DNA from: Urechis unicinctus
Lineage: Eukaryota > Annelida > Polychaeta > Xenopneusta > Urechidae
Direction of reading: 5' to 3'
DNA length: 64,000 nucleotides
Assembly (NCBI GenBank): GCA_034190875.2
Contig: CM067348.1
Coordinates: forward strand, 8,513,563-8,577,562
Positions 47,806 through 60,005 of this stretch are shown piece after piece. The number at the start of each line of letters is the position of its first letter. Within the stretch, counting starts at the first letter, position 1. Position numbers and translations under genes: made by a program. Under the pieces are notes generated by a model. The model was given only the letters and a program-made list of their open reading frames with translations, was not told the origin of the DNA and made no database searches.

Positions 47806-49341
47806 CAGGGGTAGACACTAACGGCTGTCCGCTTGCCCGGAACAGGTGGTTCTGTTTGTGGGACAAGTGAAAAGTCCCAAGTACTTGTCCGACCGGACAT
47901 GTTCATTACTTCGCCAATCACGAGTGTTATCTCGAGCAAATACTGAAGCCTTGAAGACTGAGGTTTCAGCGTCTTTCAATGTGCAGCCGAGCGTGTAAGA
48001 CAGAATAATCAGTAACCGTACAGCCAGTTTCGTGTGTGTGAAGTTCTTTCACTGCTAGTAATGAAGACTCACTCGGTCATGTACAGTTTAACCGCAAGTT
48101 GCTTTATTCTACCAGTACCCGATGAATCGAAAACAGAGGCACTTGTTATGTGTCGTAGTATGCATTGTCTCGATAACTAGCTAGCGTCATGACAGTGATG
48201 TAAGCTTGTTGCAGGTGGTGCGTGACACGTTTATAACGCGCTATTGATTTAACACAATATATGCGCGTTGTGACGTTGGCGCGGTACGCACCGCGCTACG
48301 ATGACAGAGCGTGCGAGCCAACACGTTGTGTTTTGGTGGACTGTTGTACAACCAATGTTTGATGGCGCAACAGACACAAAATATATATAAAGGGCCAATA
48401 TGACCTCAGCTGATAAATTCAACTGCTATGACCAACTATGGAATGAAGCCACGAATATCTTGCAAGGTGGGGCATATGGCCTTATCCCGGATTGGGGTGT
48501 GCCGCGGGACCTCGAAATCCCGTACCCGTCGTACAAGGTGAAAATGGCATAGCCCGTCATACAAGGTATTATGCGAATGTATAACCCATCGTACAAGTAG
48601 AAAATGGCAAAAAAGCATACCCCGTCGTACAAGGTATTATGGAAATGTATAACCCACCGTACGACGTAGGCAGGATAAGTGTCAGAAAAATCTCAAAATC
48701 TGATCAGGTGATTTCTGATTACATTCAGTAACAACCTTGTGCGCTTGCACGGTCGAGCGTGTGATTCTCAGCGCGTCACACAGGGACCATTCATTTCATT
48801 TGCATTGTCAATGATCGGTGGGAAATCCCGAAAGAAAATCTCGACATACTGAAACAAAACATATTTTAAACCCGCTGTACAGATAGGAAGAGAAAAACAT
48901 ACCTCGTCAAACAAAACCAAGCCCCCCAAAAAACCTGTTGTACAGATTGCAGCTGGAAAAAAACCCGTAGTATAAGTACGAGGCCCGACAAAACCCGTCG
49001 TACAAGTCAAGAGGCTGAAAAAACATACCCCATCGCGCGACACATGTATACTACCTCTATACACTTAAGTGCCCCCCTACCATTTAATATTTTTGAAAAC
49101 CTGTTTTCATTAAGCTGTAAAGAAATTGTAAAGGTACATAACATGTAATGATTGGAGTATAAATAATTTTAATGCAATTAACTTTTTACCTAAGAGATTG
49201 TTACTTATATCAATAACAACAACCATACCCTGTGAACTTCCATGTCTTATGGGACAAGTAGGTTTCACATTGGACAAGTACAAATTGCCATTCACTTGTC
49301 ATACAGGACAAGTGAATGCTGGAAGTTAGTGTCTACCCCTG
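47806..49341. mobile_element. Non-autonomous DNA transposon with 17-bp inverted ends
   Basis: CAGGGGTAGACACTAAC at 47806-47822 is exactly inverted at 49325-49341. Inside each end are repeated GGACAAGT / ACTTGTCC boxes, possible transposase-binding sites. The middle holds a degenerate repeat around TTGTACGACGGGT. There is no transposase-like frame. CAGGG-type ends suggest hAT, but the target duplication is hidden in TA-rich flanks. Confidence 0.7.
48480..49035 (-). repeat. Degenerate repeat around CTTGTACGACGGGT
   Basis: On the minus strand CTTGTACGACGGG-like boxes (with AT, GT and TG variants) recur at least ten times with uneven spacing and a TTTTTGCC or TTTTGTC-like tail. It lies inside the TIR element and is probably a decayed array. 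Confidence 0.55.
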
Positions 49342-49351
49342 ATATATATGC

Positions 49352-50302
49352 CAGGGCTCTCGCTAGCCAAAAATTATCAAGGGTCCAGGACCCTCAGGTT
49401 AAAATTCGCAAGGGTCCCCAACACATTTCGGGGGTCCACAAGAAACTCGAGGTTCCGAATAGATGTTTATTGATAACTGAACACAACACCACAAACGCCT
49501 TTGTACAAACATTACATGCATATTAATTCGTTTGTCAGCAATAGAGTTAATAGCTGCTTACTGACAGTCAAAGTCCTGAACAGCTGGACCCTCAATCTTG
49601 ATGCGCATCAGTATCTCCAGCACTCTTTCTGACAACGAAGCACTTTTGCAAGATTCTGTGATATTTGTATGGAGAAGTTCATGAAGCAGCTCAGAATAAA
49701 ATCTCGCCACAAACTCGACGCTACATGAAACGCGCGATCGCCCTTTGATGTCCTTTCACCGAGTTTGGCTAACACAGCGCTGCCATGGTAACAAACTAAC
49801 TGGGTGAAGTTCAGTTGGTAAAACACGCCAAGAAAATGCATATCTCTTCCCAATAGAACATCTTTTGCCAGATAATGTCAATACTCTGAAACCAAACCAT
49901 CTCGTCACTATCATCTAGACCAATGATTGGCTTACATTCGCCGAGTAAAGAAGCGCAACACCCGTACAATGTAGCGCATTTCTTGGCGAGAAAAGCTGAT
50001 GCCACCGCGTTGACTTGGTGGGCACAGAGTTAGCTTATCAGCGTGCTCTATTTATTCAAACAAGTCAGGAGACGTTTAGTTGGTAGTTTCAACTTGCACT
50101 CGTCAGTCGGGCGACGACTTTCGAGTTTTCATTTCACCCGCAGGCGGGCCAATTAACGATCTCGCGAATTTTGTAGCTTTGCGTAATGGATGCACGGCAT
50201 CACAAATCTCGCTCGTCCACGGGACCCGCAGGCTGTATTGACGCAGGTCCACTGTAAGAATTGCGGGTCAGGGACCCGGAACCTCGGTTCCCGAGAGCCC
50301 TG
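49352..50302. mobile_element. Non-autonomous transposon with CAGGGCTCTCG ends
   Basis: CAGGGCTCTCG at the left is inverted at the right as CGAGAGCCCTG (11 bp exact). The flanks are TATATG-rich on both sides. Interior open frames are short and I recognise none as a transposase. hAT-like by its ends. Confidence 0.6.
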
Positions 50303-50425
50303 TATATGTATGCTTGCCTGCATGTTAGTTTGTATATATGTATGTGTATGTTTGTATGTATATATGTATGTATGTGTTGGTGTATGTTTGTATGCATGTT
50401 TGTATGTCTGTCTGTCAATCTGTAT
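50303..50425. repeat. Continuation of the TATG-type microsatellite
   Basis: A GTAT / GTTTGTATG-rich stretch that looks like the displaced remainder of the tract at 47.1-47.8 kb, split by transposon insertion. Confidence 0.6.
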
Positions 50426-51150
50426 CAGGGGTGGAAACTATCTATTTCAGCTACTGGCCTCCCGAGCCGGTAGATGAAAAAAGTTACCGGCCCGCCTATG
50501 AACCTACCAGCCCAAAAAATACGAAAGAACTAACTGCTCCCTGAGTGTCAAATTTATTCAAACATAAATGCATATACAGAACAAAAACACCAATATGGGG
50601 AAAAAACTGTAACCTCAGTAAATAGAAGACAGGTGGTCACATAATTTGAAAAAAAAACTGCTCATACAAAAACCTAAATAAACAAATCACAGATTAGAGG
50701 TCCTTTAGCTTCTCCCTGTAGGCAAGTTCTTGGAGCCTTTCAAGAGCGACACACACAGTTAAAGTGTCATCTTCCTCACCATCACTCTCCTCATCAGTGT
50801 CTCCTTTCCCCTCCATGAACATGACTTACTTCTTCATGGGGCCACCGTTACTCAACGGTTCACTATGGGTCATAGCTATCAATGTGGTGATACGGTCATT
50901 TAGGTCTGTTGTATTGAGGCTGAAGTGTCAGTCACTCTTGATAAGCCCCGTTGAGCTGAAACCACGCTCACATTCTGCAGCAGAGGTAGTAAAAGTTAGG
51001 AGAAGATCCACCAAAAGGAAGAGGTTCACACATTCTTCACCATATAGACTGTTCATGTGGAGTCAGCTGTTCATGGCCATGTGAACGTCTATGTTCTTTG
51101 ATGCTTTCGAGCTTGAAATGTCCAGTGCCCTTGTAAAAACCGCAAACTAA
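50426..51150 (-). mobile_element. Partial hAT transposon, one terminus visible
   Basis: The end CAGGGGTGGAAACT at 50426 is a hAT-type terminus. A hAT transposase remnant lies inside with its C-terminus towards this end. I could not find the opposite inverted end, so the right boundary is arbitrary. Confidence 0.5.
50830..51140 (-). pseudogene. Broken hAT transposase C-terminal (dimerisation) region
   Basis: The minus-strand reading gives FTRALDISSSKASKNID, then an in-frame stop, NSLYGEECVNLFLLVDLLL, TFTTSAAECERGFSSTGLIK, a second in-frame stop and DLNDRITTLIAM. The SAAECERGFS block is the signature of the hAT C-terminal dimerisation domain, which holds transposase dimers together. The RNase-H-like catalytic part is not seen. 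With two internal stops and no start it is a dead remnant. Confidence 0.75.
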
Positions 51151-51749
51151 ACCGATGTTGATATCGCTGAGTGAAATTAATCCAATACACATTGATTGTT
51201 TTCACTGCGCTGCGCGTTGCCAGGGTCGCCGGGAATTCTGGGTGGTGCGAGGTTCCCGGATAACCGAGATCGGCAATTTATAAACACTGTACACTGCATA
51301 TCTTTTCTAAACACTATCTATATCCACTATACCCAGTGCACCTTGTCATCATTCACTACATACACATTACATAGATTGTATATCTTTTCAACAATCAGCT
51401 ACGCGAATACTGCATGAAGTTTGGCGGGAGAAAGTTGGGATTTCACCTATTATCGCTCTTCGTATCGATTAACGGGTTGCTTACTTCCACATAGTTTTTA
51501 AGAAAATGCCAGAAGTTCTGCGAAATTTATTTCAAAAGTCGATGTTGTTATCATTATGGAGATACAACCTTACCAACTGCTCAGCTTTTATAGACAAAGG
51601 TCTAAACACAACAACGTACGTTGACGCCAAGCGTAGCACGCCGCGATCTAATGGTAAACCGCCTGGTGCTGTAGGGATCATTTTGTATTCGTTACTCAGG
51701 AACGGTCCCAGGGAGCCTACATTTCTTCAATGTATCTACCATGTGTTCG
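51151..51749. other. Non-coding or transposon-derived spacer
   Basis: A 104-codon plus-strand frame at 51506-51820 begins in normal-looking sequence but runs into the AAAGGACCA cluster. Not recognised. Confidence 0.4.
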
Positions 51750-51955
51750 CACCCTCGATCAAGAAATGTAAAATACAGAAAAGGACCACTGGTTTGAAAA
51801 AGGACCACCAAAATAACTGAAAAGGACCGCAATGGCGCTTTCTTGACATTTAAATGTTTGAGAAGGACCACTCAAGTGTATAAAGGACCACTGAGGTCGT
51901 TTTCATAAAATTTTAGCAAAAAAAAGGACCAAAAACGTAAGGAAAGGACCCACCC
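51750..51955. repeat. Cluster of AAAGGACCA motifs
   Basis: AAAGGACC occurs seven times in about 200 bp with irregular spacing (for example AAAAGGACCACTGG, AAAGGACCACTGAG), ending directly at the (ATCT)n tract. It may be the end of an interspersed repeat with a microsatellite tail. Confidence 0.45.
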
Positions 51956-51958
51956 ATA

Positions 51959-52235
<277 letters not shown>

Positions 52236-55200
52236 TGTACCCTTATATATATGTATATAGGGTATGTACCCTCCATTAAGTACATACTAAATGATAAATA
52301 GCAATGCAGAATTGTGTTGTATTCTGGTCATTTCCGATTTTACGATTGCAGATGCTTTTTTTATGTAAATTTTATTTTTAATTTTTTTTTTCCATCAAAA
52401 TTAAAGGTTCCGGATTTTATGATAGTCGGCGTCATCTATTAATCTCAACTGTATGGATTTAATTTCTTGAAATATACATTTAATATTAAGCTAAATGTGA
52501 GGTACATTTTTCATAGTTTATGTTTACAGTTGGAGCAGCAGTTGAGTTAATTATTTATCTCCCATTCGGCATTCACATCGTTTAGGGTTTCATGAACTCT
52601 GATCGGTTCAGTTGTTATGGAAGGCGGTCCACTAATGAAATGCATAAACTTCAATGTACTACAAAAAGTCACATCGAAAATAGCACCTGCAGCACAGTGC
52701 ACGATTTCCTCAGGGAGGTTTTAGAAAAGTCGTATGCATCGGTAAATAACTGAGGAGGACAGTACGAGTGTGTAGAGAGCAGGGGCTCTCTGTCAACATA
52801 GCCCCGGCAATGGCAACCCCTATAAAGTGCTAGATACATTGACACAACCCTAAGTTTATGATCCTAAGCTCGATTCGGAATACACCAAATAACTGACACA
52901 TAACGGGAGTTTATGAATTCTCGCGAGAGCTTTCCACTGGGTAGCGTTCATTGTCTCTGTTGCTAACGGCGTGCCATGCTGTGGTCACCTCGTCCACTGA
53001 ATAGTCACGCAAGCACTTGTTTACTGAGTTACACATGTATAAGGTACACTAGGGAACGGGGTGACAGGTTAGAGCCATTTGTGCAGTTTTCCCAGCTGGT
53101 CGGTAAAATTGTTACTTCTGTAGGTAAGGGAAAGTATATTGTGAGTGAGCGATAAAGGGCGAGGAGGGGACAGTTGTCAACATGAATCTCCATGGAACAC
53201 CGAATAAGCTGCTCAAGGAAGAACGAACCATTATTGTTTTTCACTCTGGAACATCCGTAGGGAATTGGAGTGTGATTTGCTGACAGTGCGTTAATGTATT
53301 CCGCTACCCTGTTGCATATTCATAGAAAAAAGAATTTCATTTCCTCCCTCTTTGATCGTTAATTAGAAAGCGTGGGGAAGGATCGGCTTCCATGAAGCAT
53401 TCGCCTCATCACGGCTCTCTTCACTTACTTTCTTCATCTATATACGCGGGTGATTTTTTTATGTTTTTCTTTCTTGGTCTTATTTTATATTCATCCGTAA
53501 TTAGGTCACATTTACAGCGCAGTGCACGCTGACGAACCGTATAAGTGCAGAACGAAAACCGTCCACACTATCTCACACTGTCCCTGGTCGGGCATTGGGC
53601 GATAAATGGGCACTAATTACTTGCCGTGCGACGGAAGACTTATAAACGCGGCGTCAGGTTGAGATGTTAGGGTTTCTCTGGAAGACCATGTAGATTAGGT
53701 CTACAAGAAAACCCCTATTTGCTCAGCACGTTCCACTAGGCTTCGCCACTCCACTGGGAAATACGATTCTGCTTGGGTTTCGGCGTTTCTCTGCAGGACC
53801 TTTTCTTTCTCAATTGCTAAGGCTCAGGTGGCAGTCGGCGCTGAAATTTGCTGACATGACAGTTTTTCTTGGAGTGTGTCACGCGAATGTCGAAGCAACC
53901 GTTGATTGGGATGTGTGCAAATGACGGTGGCAAGCTCCTGTCTGCAATAGTAATTTGACCAAGCGGCAATGCCTAGCTCGTGTCTATGTTAACGCCCGTG
54001 TGGGGGAATGCTTCGTATGTCTCGTGTTTTCTCGCGCTCTCTCGCCTCGCTCACTTACCGCTCTATATCAGTGATCTATACATCAGTTAAGACGAGACAT
54101 GAGACCACCGACGTCATCCCCTGTAAATGGATTTATGAGACCGGGGTCTTATTGGTCATCCTGGTGCATCCCCGGCATCTGCATGCATAGTGGATCTCAG
54201 CGCATTAGCATAACGACCTACGTCTTGTTGCTGTCACCAGGCTAATCTCCTATATGACAATGTACCGACCCGCCTCGCTAAATGACGAATGCTTGTCGAC
54301 AGGTTTACCTATACGTTGGTACCCCATCCGGCCTATCAGCCGTTAACTCGCATCAAGTCTCTCTTCAGCTATATCATCTTATTTCTCTTATTTGATGCTT
54401 TTTTCATCTTGAGGAAGACAAATGTCTCTGTAAACTCATAACTCATAAATCATAATCCACACTGCCGTGACCTCGCCCACAGTACCTGCCCAAAAAAACA
54501 CGAACATTGCAGACGCTGAGTTTGTAATGGAGGCAGAAAAGGCGACGCGTGAAGGAAAGAATTGAGAAGGAGCACTTAGTGTTTCTGTAATGGCTTGAAT
54601 ATGTATGAGCTGAGGTATCGACATCAGCATTTAAGGCACACCGGTAAGCAGACCTAAGTGTGCTTATTCCACCAGAATGATCCATGCCAATGTTCAAGAT
54701 GTACCGTGTATGGTAAGCCGACTAAGACCATGATAGCTTCCGGTTGCATTATCTTACGCAGATTTCGCACTTTCTGCTCGGACAATGTCTTCAAGGATAT
54801 ATCCCTCGTTGTTTTATCCGCGGTTAACGCGACTGAACACAAAAAGAAATCGTCGCGTCTGTCGGCGTTAAACGCTTGCTTCTTTAAGCGTTAGAATCTG
54901 ATCAATTCGGTGAACATTACCACTTGACAAGCCCACTGCGTCTTCGTGTAAGGGATCCTTCGAGCAGCCACAGTCCTGACGAGTCGCGCGAGTTTTCACG
55001 TGGCGTTGTGTTTGAAGTTTTATTGGACAAACATGCGCGATGACAGCGAGGTTAACGTCGACTGCGATGAGTAAAAGTGCATCGCATAACTGGCGCGACC
55101 TGAAAAAAGTGCTAATGATCATAGGGGAACGAGTGCATGCAGGCCTGAGATGATTTTTGTCTGTGTTGGGTGTGATATTATATTGACGCCAGCACGCTAA

Positions 55201-56239
55201 CTGCAAGAAATGACAACAATTATTGGGACAATATGATGATGATGATAATTGTGAGATATAAGAGCAATATTTACAATGATTCCGACGACGATAACGATGA
55301 TGCTGATTACGATGATGATGGTGAAGATGATGATGATGATGATGATGATAATTATATTTATCATCATCAGTATTATCACTGTAATGCGTATTATTGTTAC
55401 GCTGATGACGACGACGATGATGATGATGATGATGGCAAAGCTGAAAAAAGAATGTCGATATTGATCATTATAATTATGACGACGAGAACGATGATGGCGA
55501 CGATGATGAACATGAACAAGATCGTCTGCCTGGTCCTCTACAGTGAGGACGAATGCTGCCCTCTCTCTCCGCCTATCCGCTCCCTACCCCATATACCCGG
55601 TCACCAAGCTCCCCACATGACGCGCCCTGCATCTTAACGCTGATAGCGTGCGCTTGTTAGCCGGGTCCCAGCACGGAAATGGCTCAAATTAGGTTTATGG
55701 AAATGGGGTCAGACGCGAATGACCTTGGGGTCACCTTCATGATGTGTCAGACCAGATCACGGTAAAGAGGCTTTAGTTGTGTTCGGAGACCGGCACACTA
55801 GGCTCAGGAAGAGGAGCTTGTTTAAGTTAGCTTTGACGCGCTATTGGCGGCAGCGCTGTATGATACGGCGATGAGAACTCCTCAGAGGGATGGGCGCTGT
55901 CATGACGAGTGGAAGTGAGAGTAAGCGAACGCCAGTCGGGTTCAAGCCGAGATGTGAGTGTACTGAACGGTGTTCAGTTGGCGGAAAACGTTTGTCACGA
56001 AGGTGTCACGGTCCATCGACGCAAACAAAACCACGTACGCAGCCTCTGCTGCTAGGCAACCGAGGAGAAGCTTGCGTGTGTCTACGCCTTTTTCTTACCA
56101 CGAGCAATGACCATGAGAGGAGGTATTGACATGACACGACCTCCCCCAGTACCGCGTGGCGGCGCGCGCACGGCATGGCACCATCAATGGAGAACAACAA
56201 TGAATGGCATTACTCTCAATGACCCTGCAGGGTGGAGAA
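52236..56239. other. Non-coding stretch
   Basis: Unique-looking DNA with the GAT tract near 55.3 kb. No exon supported. Confidence 0.5.
55225..55440. repeat. Imperfect (GAT)n region
   Basis: GAT/GAC/ATT trinucleotide tracts with interruptions. Open Asp-rich or Met-rich frames are artefacts. Confidence 0.85.
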
Positions 56240-56860
56240 TCATTGATCATATCAACTATATGTTAGGTCACATCAATTACACCATAGGTCACAATAATAA
56301 CATCTCAGGTCATAGTTGATGCATCGTAAGTCAAGCCAACACCATCTCAGGTAACACTTATTTCATCAGAGGTCACTCTTGTAGCATCCCAGGTAACGTT
56401 AATTACATCAGAGGTCATTGCAATAGAGTTATAACACGAGAGGTCACAGTATTAGAGGCTAAAGCAGCAACACCACAAGTAACTTCCAAATCGCAGTCAC
56501 AACAATAACATCGGAGGTCAAACCCACAACATCGCATGTAACAACAACAACATCGTATATCAAAACAACAACATCGCAGGTCACAACAATACATCAAGGA
56601 TCACAACAACAACATCCAAGGTCACAACAACATCACAACAGCATCGAAGGTCACAAGAACAACATCAAAGATCACAACAACATCGCAGGTCACAACAGCA
56701 ACATCGAAGGTCACAACAACAACATCGCAGGTTAACAACAACATCGAAGGTCATAACAACATCGAAGGTCATAACAATAACATCGCAGGGTAACAACAAC
56801 ATCGAAGGTCATAACAACATCGAAGGTCACAACAATAACATCGCAGGGTAACAACAACAG
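56240..56860. repeat. Array of about 21-bp units rich in AGGTCA
   Basis: Units of the type AACATCGAAGGTCACAACAA repeat about 28 times. The left third is much more diverged than the right. AGGTCA, a nuclear-receptor half-site, is kept in most units. Confidence 0.85.
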
Positions 56861-57746
56861 CATCATCTAACAATACGAGAAGATACTCGCGAACAACCAC
56901 ATGCCCTCCCTCACACTCTCACTCTGCAGTAGAAGTTGTACACTGGTCACAACAGTACAACAGGGACTCTCATGACACCCTTGTTCCTGATATGGTATGG
57001 TGCGTTTCTACGCCAGCGTGTCGTCTCGGCCACACCGCCCTCCACCCGGACACACGACTCCACCAAGTCTCTTTTTACCCACAATGCTAAGCACCAATTG
57101 CCATTCCTATTATTCTCTCCATGTAATCCACACAATTACTTTCTGACAACATCCCCACTCCCTCCTCCGCATGGCTATCATATATCGCACTTCTTCCCTC
57201 CCCCACCCCCCCCCCCCCACCCCTCACATCGTCTCCCCAGCCCGACATCCACCCCGCGTCTATCACAACCCTAATACTAGCCTCCACCCACTTGCCCCCG
57301 CCCGGACGAGACATCCCATCTTACCCCTCTACTGATGAGATGACGAATTATTGGTTCTCTTGTAGCTGACATTGACCTCTGTATGTCAACTCAGCCGCGC
57401 CATCCAATGCTGATCTCTTTATTATGTGAATCCATAACGTTATCCAATTTGTTCATCGCTTGCTGGTCTATTTATCGAGCATCCCTAACCCTGCCTTTGA
57501 TGGTATTTTTAACAAGACTCGCTGGTGGAACTAATACCGGTCACTACTGGGTCCGCTGTCTGAGTAATGTGTGCTCAATTGATTCGAGAAATGGTGAATG
57601 ACTGCTCGCTTTCTACTAAATCAAGATGGCACCACTTATTTGGGGGGAAAAGCAGAAATTGTTGCTGCGGGAAAGCTACATCCATGAGCCTATTTCATAC
57701 CGTATCTGGAGTCGTCCCAGAGAAAAGCAAGCTAGCCTGCAATTGG

Positions 57747-57771
57747 ATAAGCGCTATTAGATAGCGCTTAT
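57747..57771. other. Perfect hairpin, 11-bp stem
   Basis: ATAAGCGCTAT, loop TAG, then ATAGCGCTTAT. It stands alone and has no neighbouring gene. Confidence 0.6.
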
Positions 57772-58626
57772 GTGCAAAACGGACCTAGTTGCGACGAAAT
57801 GGCGGTAGAGGTGGTTAGTGGCTGTACTACGTAATAAGGGGACATTATTCAATGAAACTGCCATGGAGTCTTACAGAAGAACCAAGCGACAGTATAACGC
57901 CGCATTTCGCCGACTTTTATGGGTTCTAAGACGGCCCCGAGTTTCCGCCATTACTTGGCAACATCGAAGCTAATGTTGTCTGTTTATGTGCAGGCGGTGT
58001 TAAAGAAGTCTACACGTTTATATAATTCATGTTTTTGAGAGAGAAAAGGTCACTTTGCCCTTGACCTTGACACGGGATTCATGTTTCTGACGCCCGTGCA
58101 ATATCTTTACGTTAATAATCTCTGCAAAACCAATAAAATATTGTTTAAGGTACTAAATTTAATAAACAAACTTTCGATCAAGGTCATTTATCTAATCAAC
58201 GACCTATTGTTTTACGGTTTATCAAATCATGACGGTGACTAGTGAGTCTGAAATGGTTGTTTGCGTTGGTGTCGGGGTGTGGTTTCTCTCGGAGGGGTAG
58301 ACGTGTTGGACGATCAGCTACAAGATATCTTTATCGCTAATTATGTACATCTCACCGAACTCCTGTCACGGACCTTACCCTGTTTCCTGATTGGCTTGTT
58401 CCTGTTCATACGTCAATGGGGTTACTGGCTGGCCCGCTGAATATGTTGCTAATATCAGGACAGGCTCGTCATCGCTTCTTCGCCAAGGTATACATTTTTC
58501 ACGTGTATATTTTAACGTGTATCTTTTTACGGAACAGCGACTCTATAACAGACGGCAAACAAACAATGGTTTGACATGCTTGATGGTGGGTCGAAAGAGC
58601 CCTCCATGTTTTAAGACACATTAACA

Positions 58627-58662
58627 GCGCAGACGGCAGTGGTTGGACCACGCCGTCTGCGC
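58627..58662. other. GC-rich hairpin, 16 paired bases
   Basis: GCGCAGACGGC, one unpaired A, GTGGT, loop TGG, ACCAC, GCCGTCTGCGC. Too short for an ordinary pre-miRNA; it could be a folded transposon-end palindrome. Confidence 0.6.
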
Positions 58663-59114
58663 AGGTTCAGAAGCACTAGTAATTATGTCTTGCGCAATTC
58701 ACAACAGGAAAACTGTGGAGTTTACACAGCTGGTGGCGCGGGGATTACCTCTCTTATGTGCTAACACAATTCGTACAAGCTGTGTTTAGAGTTATTATTG
58801 CAATAGACATCATGAAAGCAAGTTTCTTTACGGGGATTAGGTGGTCAATAAATTAATGATTGCCAAGAATTGAGGGAGTGGGGAATACAGAGCGCGTGTA
58901 AGGCGGGATGGCAATGATGCTGCTGTACAATCACACAGCGCCCTCCACCTCACGGCTGGCCACAGGACCCTCATCCGAGCACTAGTTCTCTTTAAGATGT
59001 GATGCTGCTTTGTTTTACTTCGGAGGTATTTCTGAGGCTGTTGAAAATAGCTTTCTTGTTTTAATTACGTTCGTGTATGTATTGATGCAGGGCTATTTAT
59101 GTCTGTCCATACCA

Positions 59115-60005
59115 TACTCTAATTTAAGGCACTTAGCCGTCCATACGTTGCTCGCATTTATGGCATAAGGCCGTCCATACCTTGCTCGTGTTTATGGCAT
59201 AAGGCCGTCCATACCTTGCTCGTGTTTATGGCATAAGGCCGTCCATACCTTGCTCGTGTTTATGGCATAAGGCCGTCCACACCTTGCTCGTGTTTGTGGC
59301 ATAAGGCCGTCCATACCTTGTTCGTGTTTATGGCATAAGGCCGTCCATACCCTTGCTCGTGTTTATGGCATAAGGCCGTCTACACCTTGCTCGTGTTTAT
59401 GGCATAAGACCGTCCACACCTTGCTCGTGTTTATGGTATAAGGCCGTCCATACCTTGCTCGTGTTTATGGCATAAGGCCGTCCACACCTTACTCGTGTTT
59501 ATGGCATAAGACCGTCCATACCTTGCTCGTGTTTATGGCATAAGGCCGTCCATACCTTGCTCGTGTTTATGGCATAAGGCCGTCCACACCTTGCTCGTGT
59601 TTATGGCATAAGGCCGTCCACACCTTGCTCGTGTTTGTGGCATAAGACCGTCCATACCTTGCTCGTGTTTATGGCATAAGGCCGTCCATACCCTTGCTCG
59701 TGTTTATGGCATAAGGCCGTCTACACCTTGCTCGTGTTTATGGCATAAGACCGTCCACACCTTGCTCGTGTTTATGGCATAAGGCCGTTCACACCTTGCT
59801 CGTGTTTATGGCATAAGGCCGTCCATACCTTGCTCGTGTCTATGGCATAAGGCCGTCCACACCTTGCTCGTGTTTATGGCATAAGGCCGTCCATACCTTG
59901 CTCGTGTTTATGGCAAAAGGCCGTACACATCATACTCGTGTTTATGGCATAAGGCCGTCCACACCTTGCTCGTGTTTATGGCATAAGGCCGTCCATACCT
60001 TACTC
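59115..60005. repeat. Minisatellite, 34-bp unit
   Basis: About 26 copies around CCGTCCATACCTTGCTCGTG / TTTATGGCATAAGG. Substitutions are C/T-type at a few fixed positions. Weak GGCATAAGGC-like echoes continue to about 60160. Confidence 0.93.

Larger units (their letters stand above)
56861..59114. other. Non-coding stretch
   Basis: A poly-C patch near 57.2 kb and two strong hairpins at 57.75 and 58.63 kb. No exon supported. Confidence 0.5.

Noticed and set aside
46986..47939. Tyr/Ile/His and Cys/Val/Tyr frames up to 317 codons
   Set aside because: Microsatellite (GT)n/(GTAT)n translated on both strands.
48426..49064. Frames with LYDG / CTTGF repeats
   Set aside because: Translation of the degenerate CTTGTACGACGGG repeat inside a non-coding transposon.
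51506..51820. 104-codon plus-strand frame
   Set aside because: Runs into the AAAGGACC motif cluster and has no recognised family.
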